Assembly: GCA_001816695.1 (NCBI GenBank)
Contig: MHCR01000010.1
Location: 17,797 to 25,556, forward strand
Length of the DNA: 7,760 bases
Direction of reading: 5' to 3'
DNA from: Candidatus Woykebacteria bacterium RBG_16_39_9b
GTDB lineage: Bacteria > Patescibacteriota > Microgenomatia > Woykebacterales > RBG-16-39-9b
In this document: positions 1 to 5,588 of the stretch, in pieces
Layout: each line of letters begins with the position of its first letter
Position numbering within the stretch: the first letter of the stretch is position 1
Made by a program: the position numbers and the translations under genes
The notes under the pieces: model-generated
What the model was told of the DNA's origin: nothing
Databases searched by the model: none
The model's input: only the letters and a program-made list of their open reading frames with translations

Positions 1-33
1 GTAATAAGTACTCTTTTAGAGATTTCTCACCTG

Positions 34-306
34 CTAACGTACTGACTTCTTTATACCTTTAGAGGCTATAAAACCTACTGTATTCATCTGAGGAAGTTGA
101 ATAGTCTGATCCGTTTGTGGATTCCTTCCGGCCCGAGCTTTGCGAGATCTAATAATAAAAGTACCAAACCCTGAAACAACGACTTTCTCACCCTTTTTTA
201 GAGCTGTTTCTACAGAGCTAAAAACTGAATCAACCGCTTCTTTCGCGGCTTTTTTAGTTAATCTAGCATCTTTTGCTACTTTTTCAATCATGTCTGCCTT
301 TAGCAT
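34..306 (-). CDS. hup: HU-family DNA-binding protein
   Basis: A 90-residue HU/IHF-family protein, the family's usual length. HU proteins work as dimers that bind and bend DNA with little sequence preference and compact the nucleoid. Visible signatures are the N-terminal helical pair starting MLKADMIEKV, GFGTF at residues 46-50, and the beta-arm GRNPQT at 60-65 with the intercalating proline at 63. The C-terminal stretch, usually of the FKAGKALK type, here reads FIASKGIKK, a modest departure. I chose the ATG at 306 because a strong Shine-Dalgarno sequence (AGGAGGTGA, 312-320) lies 5 bases upstream; the longer GTG start at 315 would fall inside that site. The gene ends with TAG. It lies 35 bp after ymdB and has its own likely promoter reaching into the ymdB end, so it can be expressed separately. 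HU versus a specialised IHF-like relative cannot be settled from sequence alone. Confidence 0.96.
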   Translation of the reverse strand: MLKADMIEKVAKDARLTKKAAKEAVDSVFSSVETALKKGEKVVVSGFGTFIIRSRKARAGRNPQTDQTIQLPQMNTVGFIASKGIKKSVR

Positions 307-332
307 ATATGTCACCTCCTCTCGTTTCTTTA

Positions 333-361
333 TTTTTATTGTTATTTCAACAATTTGTCAA
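333..361 (-). promoter_or_regulatory. Probable promoter of the HU gene
   Basis: On the minus strand a perfect -35 hexamer TTGACA (361-356) is followed after 17 bases by TAAAAA (338-333), four of six matches to TATAAT. The predicted start near 326 gives a leader of about 20 bases carrying the strong AGGAGG. The promoter overlaps the last codons and stop of ymdB, so HU would not depend on read-through. The promoter spacer also contains an inverted repeat (338-343 with 349-354). Confidence 0.5.
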
Positions 362-1130
362 TCCTAACAATAGATTTTGCACCGCCGTCTTTTTTGGTTT
401 CTATAAGTACTGAACGAAAAACTTTGGGGCCGGTTTCAACCCATTCAAATTTTGTTGGCCCAGGGTCTTTCTGCTTTCTGATTATTATTTCAGACTCCAC
501 TCCTAAAACTGAGTTTAGAGCTCCTGTCATACCGACATCAGTTACAAAAGCGGTTCCACCCGGAAATATACGCTCGTCACAGGTTGGGACGTGCGTGTGT
601 GTACCAAGCACTGCAGTTACTCTGCCATCCAAAAACCAAGCCAGAGCATTTTTTTCACTTGTCGCTTCTGCATGGAAATCTATAATTATGGCGCTGGGTT
701 TTTCTCTTTCGACTTGATCCAACAAAAGAGCATCAATTGTTCTGTAAGGCTCATCGGTTGGCTCATCAATCCACTGTCTTCCAATCAAATTGGTAATCAA
801 GACTTTTTCCCTGCCTACTTTGGCGTACGTAAATCCAAATCCAGCTGCATCGGCAGGGTAGTTTGCTGGCCTAATTATAGTTGGATCTGAATTCATCAGT
901 TGAGCAAATTCTTCTCTAAACCAAATATGATTGCCGCTGGTAAAAATATCCACACCTGCATTTCTTATCTCTTTAACAGTTATATCAGTAGCACCTTTAC
1001 CATGAGCTAGATTTTCTATATTAGCAATAACTAAATCTATTTTTTCTTTTTTAATTAAGTCTGGGAGAACCTCTTTAATAGCAGCTCTACCTGGTTTTGC
1101 AACTATGTCACCGATAAAAAGAATTTTCAT
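342..1130 (-). CDS. ymdB: YmdB-type metallophosphoesterase (TIGR00282 family)
   Basis: A 262-residue cytoplasmic calcineurin-like phosphoesterase of the YmdB family, full length. Bacillus YmdB is a dinuclear-metal phosphodiesterase active on cyclic nucleotides in vitro and needed for biofilm-type gene expression; the physiological substrate here is unknown. All expected metal ligands are visible: D8 (GDI), E39-N40 (IEN), N67-H68 (SGNHIW), H153 (DFHAEATSEK) and H178/H180 (GTHTHVPT), followed by the family's TDVGMTG at 197-203. One departure is ANIEN in place of the usual NGEN-type sequence. The gene follows rny by 44 bp, a linkage also seen in Firmicutes, suggesting co-transcription with RNase Y. 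The ATG at 1130 has no Shine-Dalgarno sequence, but MKILFIGDI matches the family's usual first residues, so this start is likely. The stop is TAA. Confidence 0.95.
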   Translation of the reverse strand: MKILFIGDIVAKPGRAAIKEVLPDLIKKEKIDLVIANIENLAHGKGATDITVKEIRNAGVDIFTSGNHIWFREEFAQLMNSDPTIIRPANYPADAAGFGFTYAKVGREKVLITNLIGRQWIDEPTDEPYRTIDALLLDQVEREKPSAIIIDFHAEATSEKNALAWFLDGRVTAVLGTHTHVPTCDERIFPGGTAFVTDVGMTGALNSVLGVESEIIIRKQKDPGPTKFEWVETGPKVFRSVLIETKKDGGAKSIVRIDKLLK

Positions 1131-1148
1131 AAAATTCTGCGTAAATTA

Positions 1149-1168
1149 AAGATTTTCATTAAAATCTT
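1149..1168 (-). other. Hairpin in the rny-ymdB gap
   Basis: A perfect 8-bp inverted repeat, AAGATTTT / AAAATCTT with a 4-base loop (CATT on the plus strand), fills half of the 44-bp gap between the rny stop and the ymdB start. It is AT-rich with no good run of T on the minus strand, so it is a poor terminator. It could be a processing site, a 3'-end stabiliser or chance. Confidence 0.35.
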
Positions 1169-1174
1169 GCATCC

Positions 1175-2665
1175 TTATCTAGCTACAGACTCTGCTCTAT
1201 TTTCTCGAATAACTGTAACTTTAACTTGTCCAGGATATTTTACCGAATCATGAATTTTATCAGCAATATCGTGAGCAAGCTTAGTCAGATCGGCATCGCT
1301 AATTTGTTGCGGTATAACAATAACTCTAACTTCACGGCCGGCAGCTATAGCAAATGATTTCTCAACTCCGCGAAAAGAACTAGCCACATTTTCAATTTCC
1401 TTCACACGTCTTATGTAATCTTCGACAGATTCGTGTCTTGCTCCTGGACGAGAACCGCTTATTGCATCTGCAATCCAAACTATGGTAGATTCAACAGAAG
1501 AAAATGGCTTATCCTCATGATGCTCCTCAACAGATGCCACAACTTTCGGATCAATATTGAACTTTTTAAGAAAATCCACCCCAACTTGAACATGGGTACC
1601 TTCTTGTTCTGGTGTAAAGACCTTTCCAATATCATGGAAGAGACAGCCTTCTCTAACAACATTTACATCTGCACCTATCTCTCGAGCAATCGCCATACCA
1701 ATCTTAGTTTCCTCAAGGGTATGAAGCCAAAGATTTTGACCATATGAATATCTCCATTTAAATCTTCCTAACGTTTCAGTTATTTCGCCTGGTAAATTAT
1801 GTACTCCAACTTCGCGAGCTAATTTCTCACCTTCTTCACGTCTAACTTTTTCAAAATCGCCTCTTACCCGATCTACAACTTCTTCAATCCTAGATGGTTG
1901 GATTCTTCCATCTGCCATTAAACGTTCGAGAGATACTCTGGCTACTTCTCTTCTTTCACCATCAAACGATGAAAGTCGAATTATCCCCGGATCATCCAAA
2001 TCAACATCAACACCTGTAGCCATCTCAAAAGATTTAATATTGCGGCCCTCACGACCAATTATTCTCCCTTTCATTTCATCATCAGGCAGTTTAACGGTTG
2101 AAGTGGTATATTCCGCAACATAATCGGTTGCACCGTGCTTCATAGCGTCTACTAAAATACTTTTTGATTTTTCATCCACATCCTTTTTAACTTGTTCTTC
2201 TGATTCTTTTATTCTCCTGGCAATCTCTTCTTTAAGATGACTTTCCGTTGCCTCAAGAATAAGTTTTTTAGCTTCATCTCGGGTTATACCAGCAACTTTT
2301 TCTAGTTTTGTAACAAGTTCATTTTTTGTCTTTTCTAACTCCTCATTTCTTTCGGCCAGTGTCTTTTCCTTTCTCTCCACATCTTTCAACTTTTCTTCTA
2401 TAGATTCTTCTTTGGCAGCTAGTCTTGCTTCAAGACTCATTACCTCAGATCGAATTTTTCTTGCTTCTTCCTCCGCTTCTTTTTTAATACGAAAGGCCTG
2501 ATCTCGTGCTTCAATAATAATTTCTTTTGCTGAAGTTGGAAGTTCTTCTTTTGAGGATTCTTCTTTTTTTGTGGGTTTTTTTTGTTTAGTTAGGTAGTTT
2601 TGGTATACAAAGCCCACCCCAGCCCCTGCTACTAGGGCTAAAACAGCTATTAAAATCGGATTCAT
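1175..2665 (-). CDS. rny: Ribonuclease Y
   Basis: A 496-residue membrane-anchored endoribonuclease that starts mRNA decay in many bacteria lacking RNase E. Domain order matches RNase Y: one N-terminal membrane helix (about 3-22), a long charged coiled coil (about 40-175), a KH RNA-binding domain around 190-255 with GRIIGREGRN at 200-209, and an HD domain with H315, the catalytic pair H344-D345 in LFHDIGK, HH at 382-383 and D400. The C-terminal block with RPGARHESVEDYIRR and AAGREVRVIVIP is typical. Small differences from common sequences are HHED (often HHGD) and VDLDDPGII in the KH region. The ATG at 2665 follows a moderate AAGGTGA site with long spacing (about 10 bases) and gives the family's usual N-terminal helix. 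It sits 96 bp below recX and 44 bp above ymdB, so an operon is plausible. I found no convincing private promoter. Confidence 0.97.
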   Translation of the reverse strand: MNPILIAVLALVAGAGVGFVYQNYLTKQKKPTKKEESSKEELPTSAKEIIIEARDQAFRIKKEAEEEARKIRSEVMSLEARLAAKEESIEEKLKDVERKEKTLAERNEELEKTKNELVTKLEKVAGITRDEAKKLILEATESHLKEEIARRIKESEEQVKKDVDEKSKSILVDAMKHGATDYVAEYTTSTVKLPDDEMKGRIIGREGRNIKSFEMATGVDVDLDDPGIIRLSSFDGERREVARVSLERLMADGRIQPSRIEEVVDRVRGDFEKVRREEGEKLAREVGVHNLPGEITETLGRFKWRYSYGQNLWLHTLEETKIGMAIAREIGADVNVVREGCLFHDIGKVFTPEQEGTHVQVGVDFLKKFNIDPKVVASVEEHHEDKPFSSVESTIVWIADAISGSRPGARHESVEDYIRRVKEIENVASSFRGVEKSFAIAAGREVRVIVIPQQISDADLTKLAHDIADKIHDSVKYPGQVKVTVIRENRAESVAR

Positions 2666-2761
2666 GATAAATATTCACCTTAATCCTTCCTGTAAAAGTC
2701 GTTGATAAAACAATAAAATACTGCTATATCAATATAATTTATGATAAAGCACCCTCCTATT

Positions 2762-3421
2762 CTACTGGTTTTTAAGGAGTGTGTCAACGACTTTTTTGAT
2801 CGTACTCCAATTAAAACCTCGACGAGCTAAAAATTGACCTAGTTTAATCCTAAGCTCTTCTTTATTCAGCCTCTTGTAAGAAATGGTCTTCTTTTTAGCA
2901 ACCTCTAAAGCCATTTTTTCTTCGTCCAAACCATCTAAAATTTCTTTAATAATTTCTTTATCGACTCCTTTTTGAATAAGCTCTGATTTAATTAGATACC
3001 CTCCACTTAGTTTGTACTTAGTGCGCTGATCTAACCACCAAGATGCAAACTCTTTGTCATCGAGATAGGAAAATCCTCTTAGTTTTAGTATTACTTCATC
3101 AATTGATTTTTCATATTCTTTTTTTTCACTTTCGCTTTTTTCAATATCTTTCAACTTACCCCTCCTAAGTAGATAAACTCTAATCTCTTGCTCACTCCTT
3201 GGTCTAAAGGATAAAAACTTAAGGGCTTTATTTAAAAGTCGCTCGATCTGATCAGCCGCAATTAAACTTTTTACGTCCTTTTCGGAAATGGTTTGACCTG
3301 TTTTGAGTTTTTTTTCAAATCGTAAATCCGCTGAAATTCCAAATGCAAATGCCCCATCAATAAAAATATTAAATCTTTTTTGGTCTTTCTTTTGAGGAGA
3401 TATATCTGTAATGGTCGCCAT
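2762..3421 (-). CDS. recX: RecX-family regulator of RecA
   Basis: A 219-residue RecX homologue. RecX proteins bind RecA filaments and modulate their growth or disassembly. The N-terminal ITDISPQKKDQKRFNIFIDG with FAFGI resembles Gram-positive-type RecX. Three helical repeats follow: about 61-105 (SFRPRSEQEIRVYLLRRG), 108-165 (YLDDKEFA at 119-126, then SGGYLIKSELIQKGV) and 168-216 (LARRGFNWSTI). I chose the ATG at 3421. The alternative TTG at 3457 would add 12 residues, but it falls exactly on the -35 of a strong promoter whose -10 ends 7 bases before the ATG, so the mRNA is probably leaderless. recX lies on the same strand as recA, but a plus-strand cassette separates them, so the two must be transcribed independently here. 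The stop is TAG. Confidence 0.93.
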   Translation of the reverse strand: MATITDISPQKKDQKRFNIFIDGAFAFGISADLRFEKKLKTGQTISEKDVKSLIAADQIERLLNKALKFLSFRPRSEQEIRVYLLRRGKLKDIEKSESEKKEYEKSIDEVILKLRGFSYLDDKEFASWWLDQRTKYKLSGGYLIKSELIQKGVDKEIIKEILDGLDEEKMALEVAKKKTISYKRLNKEELRIKLGQFLARRGFNWSTIKKVVDTLLKNQ

Positions 3422-3428
3422 GCTCTCG

Positions 3429-3457
3429 ATTATATCAATACTGAGAGCCCTTACCAA
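3429..3457 (-). promoter_or_regulatory. Extended -10 promoter of recX (leaderless)
   Basis: Minus strand: TTGGTA (3457-3452), a 17-base spacer, then TATAAT (3434-3429) preceded by TGA, giving an extended -10. Seven bases separate the -10 from the recX ATG, so transcription should begin at or one base before the start codon. Confidence 0.75.
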
Positions 3458-3464
3458 CTAACTG

Positions 3465-3493
3465 TTGCTTCCAAAAGCTTTTTTTGGTATAAA
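3465..3493 (+). promoter_or_regulatory. Promoter of the 83-codon cassette gene
   Basis: TTGCTT (3465-3470), a 17-base spacer and TATAAA (3488-3493) form a good plus-strand promoter. The predicted start is near 3500, giving a 40-base leader with a strong Shine-Dalgarno sequence. Its -35 is only 7 bp from the -35 of the opposing recX promoter. The spacer is exactly CCAAAAGCTTTTTTTGG, an imperfect palindrome with CCAAA and TTTGG at its two ends. Confidence 0.65.
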
Positions 3494-3540
3494 TCAAACC
3501 TAGAAAGCAGAGAAGTAGCCGCTTGATAAGGAGGATCTGC

Positions 3541-3792
3541 ATGCAAATTTTTGATGGGGACGGCCGAGAACTCTTAGAGTTCAGAATCCCGAAGATTTTG
3601 CTAGAGGCGGTGCAGGATCTTCAAAGCACTGGACAAGTATGGATCTCTAATGAGCAAGCGCGGGCAGCATCGGATTACCAAGACCAATTGGCCATGCTGC
3701 TCGGGCGGGAATTTCCATTGCTCGCGGTTGAACGCCAAGGAACACGCTGGTTTATGTTCAAACGCGTTCCGGCTCTCGTCGAAGAGGGGTAG
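3541..3792 (+). CDS. Unrecognised small protein inserted between recA and recX
   Basis: An 83-residue soluble protein I do not recognise. The start is the ATG at 3541, 6 bases after a perfect AAGGAGG (3528-3534); a TTG at 3523 would lie upstream of that site. No signal peptide, membrane span, cysteine or histidine is visible. Apparent secondary structure is strand (MQIFDG to EFRIP), helix (KILLEAVQDLQ), short strand (QVWIS), helices (NEQARAASDYQDQLAMLLGRE), then two strands with a turn (PLLAVERQ-GTRWFMFKR). That order resembles a small winged helix, so a DNA-binding regulator is possible; this is inference only. GC is 131 of 252 bases (52%), with CTC, CGG, GGG and GCG codons rare in its neighbours; two sampled 60-base lines of recX gave 32% and 42%. 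It is the only plus-strand protein gene within a long minus-strand run and has its own promoter and terminator, suggesting recent acquisition. The stop is TAG. Confidence 0.8.
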   Translation: MQIFDGDGRELLEFRIPKILLEAVQDLQSTGQVWISNEQARAASDYQDQLAMLLGREFPLLAVERQGTRWFMFKRVPALVEEG

Positions 3793-3850
3793 GTAACCGT
3801 AAATGGTTATGCGAGAGTTTAAACTAGACCCAGCGAGTGTCGGATCGATA

Positions 3851-3881
3851 GGCTGTACAGAATTTGTGCAGCCTTTCTTTT
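3851..3881 (+). terminator. Rho-independent terminator of the cassette
   Basis: GGCTGTACA (3851-3859) pairs with TGTGCAGCC (3865-3873) through a 9-bp stem with one G-U pair and a 5-base loop, followed by TTTCTTTT (3874-3881). The T tract is on the plus strand only, so it terminates the cassette gene and guards recA from antisense read-through. On the minus strand the same hairpin lies just after the recA stop but lacks a T tract, so for recA it may only protect the 3' end. Confidence 0.85.
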
Positions 3882-3890
3882 ACCAGGAAG

Positions 3891-4904
3891 TTAAGCAGTT
3901 TTTTGGCGTGGTATTTCTTTTGTGCCAATATCTTTTACCTTTTTTTCCACCTCAACAGCTATTTTTGGATGCTCTTCCAAATAACCTTTCGCTGATTCTC
4001 TTCCTTGAGCAATATTTTGACCATTATATGAAAACCAACCACCAGTTTTTTTAATGACGCCCTTGTCAATGGCTGCATCAATAATTGACCCCTCTTTTGA
4101 AATCCCTCGATCAAACATAATATCAAATTCAGCAACTTTAAACGGTGGCGCCACTTTATTCTTCACTACCTTGGCCTTCACACGATTTCCAATTGTATCT
4201 GGCCCATCTGTAATGCTCTCAATTCTTCTAATATCGATCCGTACGGAGGAGTAAAATTTCAGAGCCCGACCACCAGGTGTCACTTCAGGATTGCCAAACA
4301 TTATTCCCACTTTTTCTCGCAATTGATTTATAAATATAACTAAAGTTTTAGATTTTGAGATTGCTGAAGCAAGTTTTCGCATTGCCTGGCTCATAAGTCT
4401 AGCTTGAATACCAATAAAAGAATCTCCCATTTCGCCCTCTACCTCAGCCCGAGGAACCAAAGCTGCCACCGAATCCACGACAACAATGTCTACTGCACCA
4501 CTTCTAACCAACGTCTCAACAATCTCAAGGGCTTGTTCTCCCGTATCTGGTTGAGAAACCAGAAGGTCTTTAAGATCAACGCCGATACTTTCTGCTCGAG
4601 CGGGATCAAGAGCATGTTCTGCATCTATAAAGGCTGCTGTGCCGGCTCTTTTTTGAGCCTCGGCGATAACGTGAAGAGCAAGGGTCGTTTTTCCACCTCC
4701 TTCAGGACCAAAAATTTCGACAATTCTACCTTTTGGTAAACCTCCTACTCCTAATGCCAAATCGAGCCCCAGAGAACCAGTCGGTATTACACCAACCGCC
4801 ATTTTAGTCCCAGCCTCACCAAGCCGCATAATTGCACCTTTTCCAAATTGCTTTTCAATCTCACCCATGGCTGCTTTTATAGCATTAATTTTTGCGCTGT
4901 CCAT
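3891..4904 (-). CDS. recA: Recombinase RecA
   Basis: A 337-residue RecA, the ATP-dependent strand-exchange protein of homologous recombination and the DNA-damage response. Residue numbering matches E. coli RecA through the core: Walker A GPEGGGKTT at 66-74 (commonly GPESSGKTT), catalytic E96 in FIDAEHALDP, Walker B IVVVDS ending at D144-S145, and Q194 in FINQLREK. The L2/DNA-binding region GNPEVTPGGRALKFYSSVR (204-222) is present. Oddities are SS to GG in Walker A and a C-terminus that ends in a basic sequence (KDIGTKEIPRQKTA) instead of the acidic tail of E. coli RecA. The ATG at 4904 follows GGGAGG at 7 bases. It is probably a single-gene transcript with its own extended -10 promoter and a leader that can fold over the ribosome-binding site. 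The stop is TAA, 98 bp past the convergent cassette gene. Confidence 0.98.
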   Translation of the reverse strand: MDSAKINAIKAAMGEIEKQFGKGAIMRLGEAGTKMAVGVIPTGSLGLDLALGVGGLPKGRIVEIFGPEGGGKTTLALHVIAEAQKRAGTAAFIDAEHALDPARAESIGVDLKDLLVSQPDTGEQALEIVETLVRSGAVDIVVVDSVAALVPRAEVEGEMGDSFIGIQARLMSQAMRKLASAISKSKTLVIFINQLREKVGIMFGNPEVTPGGRALKFYSSVRIDIRRIESITDGPDTIGNRVKAKVVKNKVAPPFKVAEFDIMFDRGISKEGSIIDAAIDKGVIKKTGGWFSYNGQNIAQGRESAKGYLEEHPKIAVEVEKKVKDIGTKEIPRQKTA

Positions 4905-4909
4905 AAAAA

Positions 4910-4934
4910 TACCTCCCTTTTAGGTAGGCAGGTA
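4910..4934 (-). promoter_or_regulatory. recA leader hairpin over the ribosome-binding site
   Basis: In the minus-strand leader, TACCTGCC (4934-4927) can pair with GGGAGGTA (4917-4910), which contains the recA Shine-Dalgarno sequence: seven of eight pairs with one G-G mismatch and a 9-base loop. A second TACCT (4926-4922) in the loop offers an alternative 5-bp pairing to the same AGGTA. The predicted transcript begins about two bases before the first arm, so nearly the whole leader is this structure. Confidence 0.45.
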
Positions 4935-4942
4935 GCAGCTTT

Positions 4943-4951
4943 ATTGTAACA
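4943..4951 (-). promoter_or_regulatory. Extended -10 promoter element of recA
   Basis: TGT followed by TACAAT (4948-4943) on the minus strand forms an extended -10, with the predicted start near 4936 and a leader of about 32 bases. No good -35 is visible at 16-18 bases (TAGTAA at best). No GAAC-N4-GTTC LexA-type box was found in the gap. Confidence 0.5.
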
Positions 4952-4998
4952 AAACAACTTATTATTTACTAGCGGTTTTTGGTATAAAGGAACGTTAA

Positions 4999-5016
4999 TT
5001 GAAATGCCAATTTCAA
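4999..5016 (-). terminator. Weak hairpin after the RDD gene
   Basis: TTGAAAT / ATTTCAA with a 4-base loop lies 27 bp after the RDD stop codon on the minus strand. The tail on that strand (TTAACGTTCCTTT) is only partly T-rich and the stem is AT-rich, so it is a poor terminator candidate, yet the only one between this operon and recA. Confidence 0.3.
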
Positions 5017-5043
5017 CAAGTCTAATTCTCGCAAAATTACCGG

Positions 5044-5583
5044 CTACTTTGTCTTCACTATGTATGTACCAGCAATTTTATCATGCACTGTTTGTTTTTG
5101 GCTGTCCCACAACATCCAAAGATAACCGATTGCAAATGGAATTAGTCCAGAAACTAACTTTCCAACAATTTCTCTCAATATGGCTGTGCCCCAACTTGGT
5201 CTTTGACCATTGGCATCAACAACTTTTATATGAACCGCCATTTTGCCCAATGTAGCACCGTATTTACCTACCATAAAAGGTGAATAGGCGTACACTAATA
5301 AATACATTGGTAAAATAAACACAAGAAAGGCGGTATCTCTTTCAGGGGACAATACGCCGCCAACTCCTGCCAACACAAACACAACAAGAAATAATATTCC
5401 TACTACTAAAAATCCGTCTACAAGCGACGCTGCAAATCTTTGCCAAAAACTTGCATATTCCATTGGCCCAGTATCCCCTGTAGAAGAAGCAGGTTGTGCC
5501 TCAGACTGCACTGGTACTGGCACACTAACAACGGGTGTGGTGCTTTCTGGAATTGGGGTTGGTGTCTGATTTTCTTCTTGCAT
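5044..5583 (-). CDS. RDD-family membrane protein
   Basis: A 179-residue inner-membrane protein of the RDD family. The first 40 residues are rich in Pro, Thr, Ser and Val, low in complexity, and probably a cytoplasmic tail. The RDD domain follows: YASFWQRFAASLVD with R49 and D56, membrane segments at about 55-78, 84-103 and 140-158, the conserved GATLGKMAVHIKVVD (109-123) and the terminal WDSQKQTVHDKIAGTYIV. RDD proteins are widespread and mostly uncharacterised; some have been linked to ion transport, and no substrate can be read here. The ATG at 5583 has a near-perfect AAGGAGGTGAT site. The upstream gene's TGA lies inside that site and only 5 bases separate the two frames, so the pair is almost certainly co-transcribed and translationally coupled. 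The stop is TAG. Confidence 0.93.
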   Translation of the reverse strand: MQEENQTPTPIPESTTPVVSVPVPVQSEAQPASSTGDTGPMEYASFWQRFAASLVDGFLVVGILFLVVFVLAGVGGVLSPERDTAFLVFILPMYLLVYAYSPFMVGKYGATLGKMAVHIKVVDANGQRPSWGTAILREIVGKLVSGLIPFAIGYLWMLWDSQKQTVHDKIAGTYIVKTK

Positions 5584-5588
5584 TTATA

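Noticed and set aside
1..33. Short sequence after the HU stop as a terminator or start of another gene.
   Set aside because: It holds only a 4-bp inverted repeat and no start codon with a ribosome-binding site before the window ends.
338..354. Inverted repeat ATTGTT/AACAAT over the ymdB stop codon as a terminator.
   Set aside because: It has no T tract on the minus strand and lies inside the likely HU promoter spacer.
3451..3898. Short direct repeats flanking the cassette (TTACCA at 3451 and 3880; AAGCAG at 3505 and 3893) as possible target duplications.
   Set aside because: Six-base matches are expected by chance over 400 bases, and the copies do not coincide with clear cassette edges. No inverted terminal repeats or transposase are present.
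3803..4054. Plus-strand open frame starting just after the cassette gene.
   Set aside because: It runs through the terminator hairpin and T tract and then antisense to recA, and it lacks a good ribosome-binding site.
3481..4988. The 13-mer TTTTTGGTATAAA occurs at 3481-3493 and 4976-4988.
   Set aside because: One AT-rich 13-mer pair is about what chance gives in a window of this size. The second copy lacks a -35 and has no gene downstream on the plus strand.
4905..4990. LexA-type operator upstream of recA.
   Set aside because: No GAAC-N4-GTTC or CTG-N10-CAG site with proper spacing was found by eye.
5004..5255. Plus-strand open frame opposite the RDD gene.
   Set aside because: It is antisense to a well-supported gene, with no promoter or ribosome-binding site and no recognisable protein.
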